Assembly (NCBI GenBank): GCA_047620505.1 | Contig: JBLHKS010000056.1 | Span: 1-36,057, forward strand | Reading direction: 5' to 3' | Origin: JBLHKS01 sp047620505 | GTDB taxonomy: Bacteria; Verrucomicrobiota; Verrucomicrobiia; Verrucomicrobiales; DEV007 | DNA: 36,057 nucleotides | Part shown: piece by piece, positions 14,853 through 23,843 of the stretch | Layout of the letters: every line of letters starts with the position of its first letter | Numbering within the stretch: position 1 is the stretch's first letter | Position numbers and translations under genes: made by a program | Notes under the pieces: model-generated | Told to the model about the DNA's origin: nothing | The model's database searches: none | Seen by the model: the letters and a program-made list of their open reading frames with translations, nothing else

Positions 14853-15608
14853 ATGGAAGAAAAATATCTCAAGACTCTTCTAGCTGGGGCCGACTGCGCA
14901 GCGATTTTCAGATGGTTGTTTGGCGGTATCGTCAGGACCGGAAAACGGCTTCTCAACTCGGTTAAGAGATTTCTCTGGTCGCCGCATCAGGCGTATATTT
15001 CCGGCTCACAAGTGCTCCTGCTCGCCCACGATCCCGAGAACAAGCGCAAAATTTGTTACGCCCGGCAATTCAACAATCGTCGAATTCTTCCGCTTCGCAC
15101 GACCGTGACCCGCGTCAGCGAGACGCAGCTCACAGCCTTGGCCAGCTCGCATCTCTCGCAGCCGGGAGATTGGGAACCGACCGCGCCGCTTTTCGGACCA
15201 GAAATCGATTTTGAAGTCTCAGCCGATGAGCCTTGCACACTGGGATTAGTCAGGCCGGAGCCCCGAAAAGCTCCCCTGCCAGAATTCCAGCCCGCGCCGG
15301 TGTTTTTCCGGTTTGTGCTCAGCAGAAAGACCGCCGCGACGTCTCCGCAGGACGCTCTCGCAGAATTTCAAAAGCTTCTGACCGAAGGAGTCCCGCTCGA
15401 CGATCCCAGACTCGCCGCTCTTGCGGGAACAGCACAGGTCGGCGGCCTTCAAAGTTGGCTGGACCGCTGGCGCGAGAACGAAACCGAGCTTCAATGGAGT
15501 TGGAGTTCGCCGCGGACGACCAAGATCTCCCGCCTTCCTGAGCGAGCAATCGTACTTCCGAACAGCGAGGAACTCGACAGATTCGGTAAAACCGAACTCG
15601 CTGCCTGA
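14853..15608 (+). CDS. Protein of unknown function
   Basis: I do not recognise this 251-residue protein. The start is secure because GAGGAGG lies five bases upstream. The N-terminal 45 residues contain a short hydrophobic, then basic and amphipathic segment (AAIFRWLFGGIVRTGKRLLNSVKRFLW) that could lie on or in the membrane but is not a standard signal peptide. A globular middle follows (AYISGSQVLLLAHDP and RRILPLRTTVTRVSETQL). The second half is Pro-rich and then Trp-rich (QSWLDRWRENETELQWSWSS). No cysteine pairs, nucleotide-binding motifs or catalytic signatures stand out. It stands alone between the SH3 protein and the convergent serine hydrolase. The leader dyads suggest regulated expression. 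Confidence 0.65.
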   Translation: MEEKYLKTLLAGADCAAIFRWLFGGIVRTGKRLLNSVKRFLWSPHQAYISGSQVLLLAHDPENKRKICYARQFNNRRILPLRTTVTRVSETQLTALASSHLSQPGDWEPTAPLFGPEIDFEVSADEPCTLGLVRPEPRKAPLPEFQPAPVFFRFVLSRKTAATSPQDALAEFQKLLTEGVPLDDPRLAALAGTAQVGGLQSWLDRWRENETELQWSWSSPRTTKISRLPERAIVLPNSEELDRFGKTELAA

Positions 15609-15642
15609 GTTCGGCAAAAGGTGCCTTGGTCACCGGCTCTAA

Positions 15643-16686
15643 TCACTTCTTTTCCAAGAGCGCGTTCGCCGCTTTCTGGATTTCGCCAACCAGCTTCATC
15701 GTTGGCATGAACGATTTCATGTCCGTCTGGACCATGAAAACTCCGCTGACTTCGAACTCGCGATCGATCCACGGCGTGAAGCCGAACGCGCCCGGACTGC
15801 TCGCGGCGAGCACGCGTCCGTCTGCGTCGACACGATCAATCCAGCAGCCGAGTCCGTAGAGATCGTGGCCCTTTCGAAACCCGGCCATCATTTTGTCGAA
15901 GCCGTTTTTCGGCGCAGCGCCGCTGGTCTGCTGCGAAAGAATCGCTTCGACCGCTTCCTCGCTCAGCAGCTGCTCACCGGCCTGAGTCTTGCCATTTCGA
16001 CTCAGCATCTGCATGAATTTCCCGTAGTCGCGCAGGTTTGAAAATCCGCCGCCAGCAGCCATTGGATTTCGATTCAGCCCGCCTTCCCTCCCGAATGTCG
16101 TCGCCTTCATTTCCAGCGGTTTCGTGATCCGATCGGCAAACAGCTTCTGCCAGCTCTGGCCGGTTTTGTTCTCTGCAATTCCAGCGGCGACTTGCAGCGA
16201 GTAGCCGCCGTAGGCGAAAAATTCGCCCGGTTTTGAGGCCAGATCTTCGTTCGCGATCAGGTTCGCGCACTGGTGCGGAGTAACGAGGAAGGCGCCAGGC
16301 AGAATGTGCGAAGAGCTCATGCCACTGGTATGAGAAAGCAGATGACGCGTCGTGATCTGGCCTTTTTCGCTCGAATCGAACGCCGGAAGGTAGGTCGAAA
16401 TCGGCTTCTCCAATTCGATCTTACCTTCGTCGACAAGCGTCATCACGGTCGCGGCGCTGAGCCATTTTGAAGCCGAAGCGATCGGGATGACCGTTTTCGG
16501 TTCGTAATCGCCAAAGAAGGATTCGTGGATCACCTCGCCTTCGTGAATCACGAGAAGGCCAGCGCCGGGGAGATTCATCTTCGCGAGATGGGCCTCGATT
16601 TTCGCGTCGATCGCGGAAAATTCGCCGGCAGCAGCCCAGCAGCTGCTCAGAGCGAGAGTGAGAATGGTTGAGAAAAGGCGATGCAC
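15643..16686 (-). CDS. Beta-lactamase-like (class C / esterase EstB-type) serine hydrolase
   Basis: This 347-residue exported hydrolase of the beta-lactamase/transpeptidase-like superfamily has a signal peptide ending CWAAAGEF. The catalytic S71-A-S-K74 motif is visible in PIASASKWLSAATV, and HLLSHTSGM is the conserved following helix. The YxN motif is replaced by an AYGGYSLQVAAG segment, a variant seen in non-lactamase members of the family. The C-terminal WIDREFEVSGVFMVQTDM closes the domain. Possible activities are an esterase, D-aminopeptidase or penicillin-binding-type carboxypeptidase; true beta-lactamase activity is unlikely on the motifs. Ser-Ser-Cys in the signal peptide and Glu-Gln-Leu-Leu are encoded by AGCAGCTGCT words (16638 and 15965). 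It converges with the preceding unknown gene and diverges from rpsB. Confidence 0.85.
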   Translation of the reverse strand: MHRLFSTILTLALSSCWAAAGEFSAIDAKIEAHLAKMNLPGAGLLVIHEGEVIHESFFGDYEPKTVIPIASASKWLSAATVMTLVDEGKIELEKPISTYLPAFDSSEKGQITTRHLLSHTSGMSSSHILPGAFLVTPHQCANLIANEDLASKPGEFFAYGGYSLQVAAGIAENKTGQSWQKLFADRITKPLEMKATTFGREGGLNRNPMAAGGGFSNLRDYGKFMQMLSRNGKTQAGEQLLSEEAVEAILSQQTSGAAPKNGFDKMMAGFRKGHDLYGLGCWIDRVDADGRVLAASSPGAFGFTPWIDREFEVSGVFMVQTDMKSFMPTMKLVGEIQKAANALLEKK

Positions 16687-16851
16687 GATAAAATGAGACG
16701 TTCTGGATTTGAGACGAGTTACGGAAACTCAAGCCAGCAGTTGCCGGGTGCAAATTCTTCGCGATTTTCCGTGCGATCGCTCTTGATTTCTGCGCCGAAT
16801 CCCACATGGTTTGCGCCCGCTCGCCGCTGGAATGAATTCAAGAGTTAAGGT

Positions 16852-16923
16852 GAACGCCCGAGACGGCGTTCCGAGCATAAAATCCAGCGGGTCTTGACGA
16901 AACCAACCGCCGTCTTGGTTTAA
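16852..16923 (+). promoter_or_regulatory. Putative rpsB promoter with two dyads
   Basis: A perfect 7-bp hairpin (GAACGCC at 16852-16858, GGCGTTC at 16865-16871, loop of six) is followed by a -35-like TTGACG at 16894-16899 and a weak -10-like TTTAAA at 16919-16924, spaced about 19 bases apart. A second perfect dyad lies between and over these (AAACCAA at 16900-16906, TTGGTTT at 16915-16921). No strong Shine-Dalgarno sequence precedes ATG 16944. The dyad over the promoter could be an operator. The promoter call is tentative. Confidence 0.35.
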
Positions 16924-16943
16924 AGCCGGCAACCAAAAACAAC

Positions 16944-17630
16944 ATGTCTCAAGAATTATTGATCGAATTAGTCGAAGCAGGGGTTCATTTCGGACACCAG
17001 AGCCGTAAGTGGAATCCGAAAATGCGGAAGTTCATTCTCGAAGAACGCTCGCAGATCCACATCATCAACCTCGAGGAAACCGTCCGCCAGCTGGACGTCG
17101 CTGCGAACTACCTCGCTGACCTCGTCGATCGCGGCAAACGCGTTCTCTTCGTCGGCTGCAAACGCCAAGCGCAGGACGCAGTTCGTGAAGCCGCTGACGG
17201 CTGCGATCAGTTTTTCGTCAATCACCGCTGGCTCGGTGGCACGCTGACGAACCTGGAAACGATCCGAAAAAGCGTTCGTCGTCTCGAATACCTTGAGGGC
17301 CTCGAGAAGACTCCGGAATTCAAGAAAATGTCGAAGAAGGAACTCGCGGCTCTCGGCCGTGAGCGCGCAAAACTTCAGCGCAACCTCAACGGTGTCCGCA
17401 AGATGGAGAAATTTCCGGACGCACTCGTGATTGTCGACTCCGCTCGCGAGTCGATCGCCGTCGCGGAAGCCCGCCGCCTGAAAATTCCGATCATCGCGCT
17501 GGTCGACACCAACGCTGATCCGTCTGTAATCGATTATCCGATTGCAGGAAACGACGACGCGATTCGCGCGATCCGAATCATCATGCAAAAGCTGATTGAA
17601 CCAGTTCTGACCATGAAGGGCAGGAACTAA
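16944..17630 (+). CDS. rpsB: 30S ribosomal protein S2
   Basis: This 228-residue S2 of the small ribosomal subunit is a little shorter than E. coli S2 but normal for many phyla. Diagnostic segments are VEAGVHFGHQSRKWNPKM at the N-terminus, HIINLEETVRQLD, VLFVGCKRQAQ, QFFVNHRWLGGTLTNLETI, FPDALVIVDSARESIAVAEARRLKIPIIALVDTNADP, and the ending YPIAGNDDAIRAIRIIM. It is followed 38 bases later by tsf, the order conserved in most bacteria, so the two are expected to be co-transcribed. It contains none of the AGCAGCTGCT words. Confidence 0.97.
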   Translation: MSQELLIELVEAGVHFGHQSRKWNPKMRKFILEERSQIHIINLEETVRQLDVAANYLADLVDRGKRVLFVGCKRQAQDAVREAADGCDQFFVNHRWLGGTLTNLETIRKSVRRLEYLEGLEKTPEFKKMSKKELAALGRERAKLQRNLNGVRKMEKFPDALVIVDSARESIAVAEARRLKIPIIALVDTNADPSVIDYPIAGNDDAIRAIRIIMQKLIEPVLTMKGRN

Positions 17631-17668
17631 CGAACTACGATCTCTAACGATTTAATTTTCCTACGAAA

Positions 17669-18295
17669 ATGGCTAAGAAAGACGAGAAAGAAGGAGCCGG
17701 CATTCCGATCACTGCCGCGATGGTCAAAGATCTTCGCGAAAAGACGGGCGCGCCGATGATGACCTGCAAACAGATCCTTTCTGAAGTTAACGGCGATTTT
17801 GAAAAGGCAATCACCGAGTTGCGCAAGCGCGACGCGAAGGTTGCTGAGAAGAAATCCGGCCGCGCCGCAAAGGAAGGCGTGGTCGCGTCTTACATTCATA
17901 TGGAAGGCCGAATCGGCGTTCTCCTCGAGGTGAATTCCGAGACCGACTTCGTTGCCAAGAACGAAAAATTCCGTGATTTCGTTAAAGACATCACGCTTCA
18001 CATCGCGGCCGCTGCGCCTCAGTACGTGACGCGTGAAGAAGTTCCCGAAGAGCTCATCACAAAGGAAAAGGAAATCTTCGCTGAACAGATGAAGGACAAA
18101 CCGGCCGCTGCGCTGGAGAAAATCCTCGTCGGCAAGATGAACAAGTTCTTCGGAACGAACTGCTTGATGGAGCAGGGATACATTAAAGATCCGGACCAGA
18201 CGATTGAGCAGCTGCTCAAGAAGAAGATTGCCGAAATCGGCGAGAATCTCGTTATCCGCCGCTTCACGCGCTACGCCTTGGGCGAAGACAGCTGA
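17669..18295 (+). CDS. tsf: Translation elongation factor Ts
   Basis: This 208-residue EF-Ts is the nucleotide-exchange factor that regenerates EF-Tu-GTP in the cytoplasm. The N-terminal UBA-like domain shows AAMVKDLREKTGAPMMTCKQIL, the family signature with Thr-Gly-Ala-x-Met-Met. The core has GRIGVLLEVNSETDFVAKNEKFRDF, and the C-terminal module ends LVIRRFTRYALGE. The protein is of the short type (about 200 residues, one core subdomain reduced) rather than the 280-residue E. coli type. It starts ATG 17669 after a short acidic/basic leader (MAKKDEKEGAGIPI). Glu-Gln-Leu-Leu at the dimerisation region is encoded within a 16-bp perfect palindrome containing AGCAGCTGCT (18207-18216). A terminator follows. 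Confidence 0.96.
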   Translation: MAKKDEKEGAGIPITAAMVKDLREKTGAPMMTCKQILSEVNGDFEKAITELRKRDAKVAEKKSGRAAKEGVVASYIHMEGRIGVLLEVNSETDFVAKNEKFRDFVKDITLHIAAAAPQYVTREEVPEELITKEKEIFAEQMKDKPAAALEKILVGKMNKFFGTNCLMEQGYIKDPDQTIEQLLKKKIAEIGENLVIRRFTRYALGEDS

Positions 18296-18315
18296 AGCTC
18301 GGTCCGCAGACCGCG

Positions 18316-18370
18316 ACGCGCTCAAGGGCAGGATGTCGAGTTGAACCTCGATTCCTGCCGGGCGCGTTTT
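18316..18370 (+). terminator. Rho-independent-like terminator after tsf
   Basis: A long hairpin pairs ACGCGC (18316-18321) with GCGCGT (18362-18367), GGCAGGA (18327-18333) with TCCTGCC (18353-18359), and TCGAG with CTCGA near the loop, and is followed by a short T run (18367-18370). It lies 20 bases after the tsf stop and separates rpsB-tsf from the ABC exporter. Confidence 0.7.
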
Positions 18371-18465
18371 GCTGTACGGGTTTGTCGAGTTGGTTTGAGG
18401 TATCTCGGACCTCCTTCAACCGCGGGGTAGACAACGCCTCGACCCGCGTTCATGGTCGCGCTCCC

Positions 18466-20268
18466 ATGGCCCGCCAAACCGAGTCAAACGCATCCGACGA
18501 CGCCCCGAAAGCCAAGCTGAACCGCGAGAATCTTCGCCGGTCGCTCTGGATTTTCGGCTACCTGGCGCGCTACAAAAAAATGCTCATCCCGGCGATGGCC
18601 GCGGTTTTCGCGACTGCCGGGCTCTCGCTGGCGTTTCCCATGTTGATGGGCGAACTCCTCGGTAAGGCGATGGAGCCGGACGCCGTGATCGCTCAGGCGA
18701 ACCGCGTAGCCGGCATCCTGGCGATCATCCTTGTCGTTCAGGCCACGATCACGTTTTTCCGGATGCAACTGCTCGGCCGAGCCGGTGATCGCGCCCTGGC
18801 CGACATCCGAAGCGACAGCTACAATCATCTGATTCGGCTGCCGATGTCGTTCTTCAGCGAACGCCGCGTTGGCGAGGTCTCGAGCCGTCTGGCCGCCGAC
18901 CTCAGCCTCATCCGCGATACCCTCGTCGGCACAGCCCCGCAGTTCTGCCGCCAGGTCGTCTTCCTAACATTCGGGATGGCGTTTTTGTTCATCCTGAGTT
19001 GGAAGCTCGCGCTCTTCATGCTCGCCTGCCTTCCCGCAGTCCTCATCTTTATTTCGCTCTTCGGTTTCCGCGTCCGCGGCACGTCGCGTGAAGCCCAGGA
19101 CCGACTCGCGGAGACGAACGTGATCATCGACGAAACGCTTCACGGCATCCAGGACGTCAAAGCCTTCGCGAACGAATCGTTCGAGACGAAGCGCTACACG
19201 AAATCGATCGATCACTACCTCGAATCCGCTTTCAAGTTGATCAAAGGACGCGCGCTGATGGTCGCGATTGTGATCGCCGCAATGTTCGGCGCGATCACGT
19301 TGATCGTCTGGTTCGGAGCCCGCCTGCTCGTTGGCGATCCGCCGTTGGAGCGCGACACCTTCATGAAATTCTGCATCATGACCGCTTTTGTCGGCGGAGC
19401 GATCATGAACCTGCCCGAGACCCTCAGCCAAATCCAGAAAGCCGTCGGCGCGACCGATCGGCTGCGCGAGCTCCTCGACGAAGAAGCCGAGCCAGCAGCT
19501 GCTGACGACGAAGCCGAACCGAAAGAGCGTTCGAGCGGTGCCGTTGCCTTTCGCAATGTCCAGTTCGCCTACCCAAGCCGTCCGGAAACCGCGGTGCTCG
19601 ACGACGTGAGCTTCGAGGCCGAAGCAGGCAAGCGGATTGCGATCGTCGGCCCGAGCGGAGCCGGAAAATCGACCGTGATTTCGTTGCTGCTGCGATTTTT
19701 CGAGCCAGGTCAGGGTGAAATCCAGCTCGACGGAAAAAGCGTCAAAGATTTGCCGTTAGGCTGGCTCCGCAAGCAGATGGCGCTCGTCCCCCAGGAGGTT
19801 TTGCTGTTCGGCGGCTCGATTCGCGACAACATCGGCTACGGCGATCCGGACGCTGGCGAAGACGCGATCATCGAAGCCGCAAAACGCGCCAACGCGCACG
19901 ATTTCATCGAAAAATTCCCAGAGGGCTACGACACTCTGGTTGGCGAACGCGGCGTCAAACTCAGCGGCGGTCAGCGCCAACGAGTTGCGATTGCGCGCGC
20001 GATTCTGGCCGACCCAGCGGTCCTGATTCTCGACGAAGCGACCAGCTCACTCGATTCCGAAAGCGAGCGCCTCGTCCAGGAAGCCCTAACCGAACTCGAA
20101 CGCGGCCGGACTTCGATCATCATCGCTCATCGCCTCTCGACAGTCCGCGACGTTGACCAGATTCTCGTGCTCAACGAAGGCAAAATCGTCCAACGCGGAA
20201 CGCACGAGCAGTTGCTCGCGGAAAGCGAAGGCCTCTATCGGATGCTAGCGCAGTTGCAGCTCGGCTGA
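18466..20268 (+). CDS. ABC exporter half-transporter (MsbA/ABCB type)
   Basis: This 600-residue protein has a fused membrane domain and ATPase. The start is ATG 18466 (MARQTESNAS); the longer frame uses a TTG at 18382 close to the tsf terminator and adds no domain. Membrane helices cover about residues 38-330, with LPMSFFSERRVGEVSSRL and the ETLHGIQDVKAFANE coupling-helix regions typical of the family. The nucleotide-binding domain has Walker A GPSGAGKST (395-403), Q-loop PQEVLLF, signature LSGGQ (499-503), Walker B VLILDE (519-524), D-loop SSLD and the switch His in IIAHRLS. Homodimers export lipids, lipid A precursors, drugs or peptides; the substrate is not deducible. An acidic linker between the domains includes Ala-Ala-Ala encoded by an AGCAGCTGCT word (19494). 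Confidence 0.93.
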   Translation: MARQTESNASDDAPKAKLNRENLRRSLWIFGYLARYKKMLIPAMAAVFATAGLSLAFPMLMGELLGKAMEPDAVIAQANRVAGILAIILVVQATITFFRMQLLGRAGDRALADIRSDSYNHLIRLPMSFFSERRVGEVSSRLAADLSLIRDTLVGTAPQFCRQVVFLTFGMAFLFILSWKLALFMLACLPAVLIFISLFGFRVRGTSREAQDRLAETNVIIDETLHGIQDVKAFANESFETKRYTKSIDHYLESAFKLIKGRALMVAIVIAAMFGAITLIVWFGARLLVGDPPLERDTFMKFCIMTAFVGGAIMNLPETLSQIQKAVGATDRLRELLDEEAEPAAADDEAEPKERSSGAVAFRNVQFAYPSRPETAVLDDVSFEAEAGKRIAIVGPSGAGKSTVISLLLRFFEPGQGEIQLDGKSVKDLPLGWLRKQMALVPQEVLLFGGSIRDNIGYGDPDAGEDAIIEAAKRANAHDFIEKFPEGYDTLVGERGVKLSGGQRQRVAIARAILADPAVLILDEATSSLDSESERLVQEALTELERGRTSIIIAHRLSTVRDVDQILVLNEGKIVQRGTHEQLLAESEGLYRMLAQLQLG

Positions 20269-20340
20269 GGCCGAAATTCCTGCTGCGGGCTTGGTGAACC
20301 GGTCGCAAGATCGCCCCATTTTTCGCCGTGAATTTGGCTC

Positions 20341-23300
20341 ATGAATCGCCTCAAGATTTTCGTCTTTTCCGCTCTCGCTTCGGCGCTCACGGCTCAATCG
20401 GCTGAGTTCGATTTTTTTGAGTCGAAGATCCGCCCGGTGCTCGCCGAAAACTGCTACGGGTGCCACTCCGCCTCAGCAGCTGCTGAGGGCAAACTCAAAG
20501 GCGGGCTCCAGCTCGACACTCGCGAAGGCGTTCGGACTGGAGGCGAAAGCGGACCGGTTCTGGAACGAATCGTGAACGCGCTGCGGCACGACGGCGATCT
20601 GAAAATGCCGCCGGAAAATAAGCTGAGTGCGGAAGTCGTCGCGGACTTCGCGAAATGGATCGAGAGCGGCGCGCCGGATCCGCGAGACGGTGCTGTGGCT
20701 GAGGTCAAAAAGGACGGCGTGGACATCGAAGCCGGTCAGCAGCATTGGGCATTCCAACCGCTAACGAAACCAGCGCCGCCAACTCCGAAAGACGCGGCTT
20801 GGATCAAGACAGACGTCGATCGGTTCATCCGCGCGGCGCAGGAAGCCAAAGGGATCTCGCCTAACGCAATGGTCGATCCGAGAACGCTGGTCAGGCGGAC
20901 GTATTTCGATCTGATCGGCCTGCCGCCGACTCCCGAGCAGATGGAAGCGGCGCTCAACATTTCGCAGGCCGAGCTGGTCGATCAGCTACTCGCGAATCCG
21001 CACTACGGCGAGCGCTGGGGGCGGCACTGGCTTGATCTCATGCGTTTTGCGGAGTCGAACGGTTATGCGTTCGACAGAGACCGCCCGAACGCCTGGCGCT
21101 ATCGCGATTGGGTGATCGCGGCGCTCAATTCGGACATGCCGTATGACGAGTTTGTTCGTCTCCAGCTGACTGGCGACATCCGCGCGGGCAAAGATTGGGA
21201 CACGACGGAAAAGGCGGAGCAGGCGCTTGAGTTGACGACCGCGACTGGCTTTATCGTTGCCGGTCCGTTCACGACGCAGCAGACCCAGAAGGAGCGCGAG
21301 CGCAGTCGTTATGAGCAGCTCGACGACATGATTCACACGTTGGGAACTTCGATGCTCGGCCTCACGGTTGGCTGCGCGCGGTGTCACGATCACAAATACG
21401 ATCCGATCGGCGCTCACGATTATTATGAGCTGGCGGCGATGTTCAGCGACGTGGGTTTCGCTGATGTTGGGGTCGATTTGAAGCCGCACATTTTCCGAGA
21501 GGCCAAAGCGGCTTACGATGCGGAGCACAAGCCGATTGTCGATGCGCGGACCGCCCGCGAAAAGGAGATCGATCCGAGTTTGAACGCGTTTTTGGACGAA
21601 CACGCCAAACCAGCAGCTGCTGTCGAAATCACGCCGTGGCAGGCGATCGGTCCGTTCAAGGCCAAGGATTTCAACGTGGCTTTTGCCGATCCATTCGGGC
21701 CCGAAATCGACGGCAATCTCGATCCCGCGGCGACGTTTGAAGAAGTCGTCGGAGAGAAAAAAGAATCGCGCGCCTGGGCGGCTCAGCCGGATTGGAAAGA
21801 CGGCGAAGTTCACAACGACGTGCTCAAAGGCGCGAACAGCGTGTTTTATCTTCAGCGCGAAATCGTGTCTCCGAAGACTCAATCGATCGGTCTTTCGGTC
21901 AGCGGTAACGACGGAATTGTGATCTGGGTCAACGGCTTCAAAGTCGGCGAAGAGAAGAAAGGCGGCGACGCCAAAGCCGATGAGCTGAAGCTCCACTTGC
22001 CGCTTGCCGAAGGGAAGAATGTGCTGCTCGTGAAAATCGCAAACGGCGGCGGCGATGCGGGTTTCTACTTTCAAAGCTCGCTCGAAGCTGGCCGCGAACC
22101 GAAAGCGGTCGAGCCGGTCCTGAAGATCGAACGCGAAAAGTGGAACGGCGGCCAGAAGAACGCGGTGCTCGCTTGGTTTCGACCCCACGACCGCGACTGG
22201 GCCGGGCGTAACGCCAAAGTCGTGAAACACGCGCTAACGGAGCCTAAGCCGGATCTGACCCTGACCTACGCAGCGAAGCCGCGCGGCACGAGCTATCAAT
22301 TCGGCGAAAACAGCTACAAAGTTTTTCACCTTCATCGCGGGAACTCGGACAACAAAAAGGATCTCGCTCGAGCCGGGTTTCTCCGCGTGCTCAGCCGCGA
22401 AACCGAAGGTCATTGGCTTGGCGAAGAGGACCCGGTGCCGGACGCGCGTTGGACCGCGCTGAAGCCGCTTGTGGCCAAAGCGAAGACGACGAAACTCGCG
22501 ATCGGCGGCGACGATCGGATCAAGGTTTCCGGCACAGCCGCGCCGACCGACACCTACTCGATTGAACTCGCCGCGCCTGGCCAAGTGAGCGCGCTTCGGC
22601 TTCACGTTTCGGCCTCACAGCCTTCGAATTTCGTGCTCTCGCAAGTCATCGCGCGCTGGATTCCAGACAAAGGCGAAGCGCAACCAATCGAGTTCGAAAC
22701 CGCGGTCGCCAGCTTCGTGCAGAACGGCTTCAACGCGGCCGACGTCCTGACCAACGTGATCATCCCGGGCAAAGGCTGGGCGATCTCCGGCGGAACCGGC
22801 AAGGAGCAGGAACTCGCGCTCATTCTGAAGAAGCCGATGAATTTCAGCGGCGGCAAAATCGAACTAACACTCGCCCAGGAATCGCAGTGGCCTCAGCACC
22901 TGATCACCGACTTCTCGATCTCTTCCAGCGCCGCGCCCGACGTCCGGACCTGGGCCGCAAAGCCGGAAACCCCACCGGTTGCCGACCCTGACAAAATTCA
23001 GCCGCGTGAGGCCCTCGCCGAATGGATCACCGACTCGGAAAAGGGTGCCGGTCCGCTCCTCGCTCGCGTGGTCGTCAACCGCCTCTGGCAGCACCACATG
23101 GGCCGCGGAATCGTCGCGACACCGAGCGACTTCGGCACCCGCGGCGAGCGCCCGTCGCATCCGGAACTTCTCGACTACCTCGCTCAGCAGCTGCTGACGA
23201 ACGGCTGGCAGCTAAAATCGATCCACAAACTGATCATGACCAGTTCGGTCTACATGCAAGGCGGCGGAGACGCGTTAGGCGGCCTCTCGCATGACCCTGA

Positions 23301-23820
23301 CAACATGTTTTTCTGGCGTCAGCCGTCACGTCGGATGGAGGCTGAAGTCATCCGCGACAACCTCCTCGCCGTCAGCGGAAAGCTCGATCCAACTGCCGGT
23401 GGCAAAGGCACGCTCGACGCCAATTCGGCTCGCCGAAGCGTTTACCTGACCGTCAAGCGCGGCCAGCTAATCGAGATGCTTCAGCTCTTCGACGCGCCCG
23501 ACGGAATGCAGTCCATCGGTGCCCGCGAGACCTCGACCGTCGCCCCGCAAGCGCTCGCGATGCTCAACTCGCCTACCGTCAGAAACTGGGCCATCGATCT
23601 CTCTAAACGCGCCCGCCCGACGGCCGAAACCCCGCTCGACCAAGCCATCGATGCCGCCCACAAAATCGCCTACGGCCGCCCAGCAGCTGCTGAAGAGCGC
23701 GCCGCTGCTGTCGGCTTCATCGAACGCCAAACCGCCACTCGCGAAGGCAACGCGGACCTGGCGTTCCAAGACTTCTGCCATCTCCTGCTCTGCGCGAACG
23801 AGTTTGTTTACGTGGACTGA
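20341..23820 (+). CDS. Large exported cytochrome-type protein with PSCyt1, DUF1549 and DUF1553 domains
   Basis: This 1159-residue protein begins with a signal peptide (IFVFSALASALTAQSAEF), then a PSCyt1 haem-binding domain with C38-Y-G-C41-H42. DUF1549 follows (VDRFIRAAQEAKG, RRTYFDLIGLPPTPEQ, HYGERWGRHWLDLMRFAESNGY) and contains a second haem-like C345-A-R-C348-H349 in CARCHDHKYDPIG. A middle beta-rich insertion of several hundred residues could bind carbohydrate. DUF1553 forms the C-terminus (ARVVVNRLWQHHMGRGIV, FGTRGERPSHPELLDYLA, SSVYMQ). Such proteins are typically encoded with a DUF1501 partner, found here three genes on. The role is proposed extracytoplasmic electron transfer or polysaccharide-related; no activity is proven. 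Four AGCAGCTGCT words lie in it (20475, 21612, 23186, 23682), one inside the haem loop as an 18-bp palindrome. Confidence 0.9.
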   Translation: MNRLKIFVFSALASALTAQSAEFDFFESKIRPVLAENCYGCHSASAAAEGKLKGGLQLDTREGVRTGGESGPVLERIVNALRHDGDLKMPPENKLSAEVVADFAKWIESGAPDPRDGAVAEVKKDGVDIEAGQQHWAFQPLTKPAPPTPKDAAWIKTDVDRFIRAAQEAKGISPNAMVDPRTLVRRTYFDLIGLPPTPEQMEAALNISQAELVDQLLANPHYGERWGRHWLDLMRFAESNGYAFDRDRPNAWRYRDWVIAALNSDMPYDEFVRLQLTGDIRAGKDWDTTEKAEQALELTTATGFIVAGPFTTQQTQKERERSRYEQLDDMIHTLGTSMLGLTVGCARCHDHKYDPIGAHDYYELAAMFSDVGFADVGVDLKPHIFREAKAAYDAEHKPIVDARTAREKEIDPSLNAFLDEHAKPAAAVEITPWQAIGPFKAKDFNVAFADPFGPEIDGNLDPAATFEEVVGEKKESRAWAAQPDWKDGEVHNDVLKGANSVFYLQREIVSPKTQSIGLSVSGNDGIVIWVNGFKVGEEKKGGDAKADELKLHLPLAEGKNVLLVKIANGGGDAGFYFQSSLEAGREPKAVEPVLKIEREKWNGGQKNAVLAWFRPHDRDWAGRNAKVVKHALTEPKPDLTLTYAAKPRGTSYQFGENSYKVFHLHRGNSDNKKDLARAGFLRVLSRETEGHWLGEEDPVPDARWTALKPLVAKAKTTKLAIGGDDRIKVSGTAAPTDTYSIELAAPGQVSALRLHVSASQPSNFVLSQVIARWIPDKGEAQPIEFETAVASFVQNGFNAADVLTNVIIPGKGWAISGGTGKEQELALILKKPMNFSGGKIELTLAQESQWPQHLITDFSISSSAAPDVRTWAAKPETPPVADPDKIQPREALAEWITDSEKGAGPLLARVVVNRLWQHHMGRGIVATPSDFGTRGERPSHPELLDYLAQQLLTNGWQLKSIHKLIMTSSVYMQGGGDALGGLSHDPDNMFFWRQPSRRMEAEVIRDNLLAVSGKLDPTAGGKGTLDANSARRSVYLTVKRGQLIEMLQLFDAPDGMQSIGARETSTVAPQALAMLNSPTVRNWAIDLSKRARPTAETPLDQAIDAAHKIAYGRPAAAEERAAAVGFIERQTATREGNADLAFQDFCHLLLCANEFVYVD

Positions 23821-23843
23821 ACAATCAGCTAAACTCTTTTCGA

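Noticed and set aside
20986..22230. Long minus-strand open frame (414 codons) opposite the large cytochrome gene
   Set aside because: It is a GC-driven shadow of the plus-strand DUF1549/1553 gene, with an Arg/Val-rich composition and no recognisable motifs. The same holds for the minus-strand frames at 7781-8752, 2438-3331 and 11086-11949.
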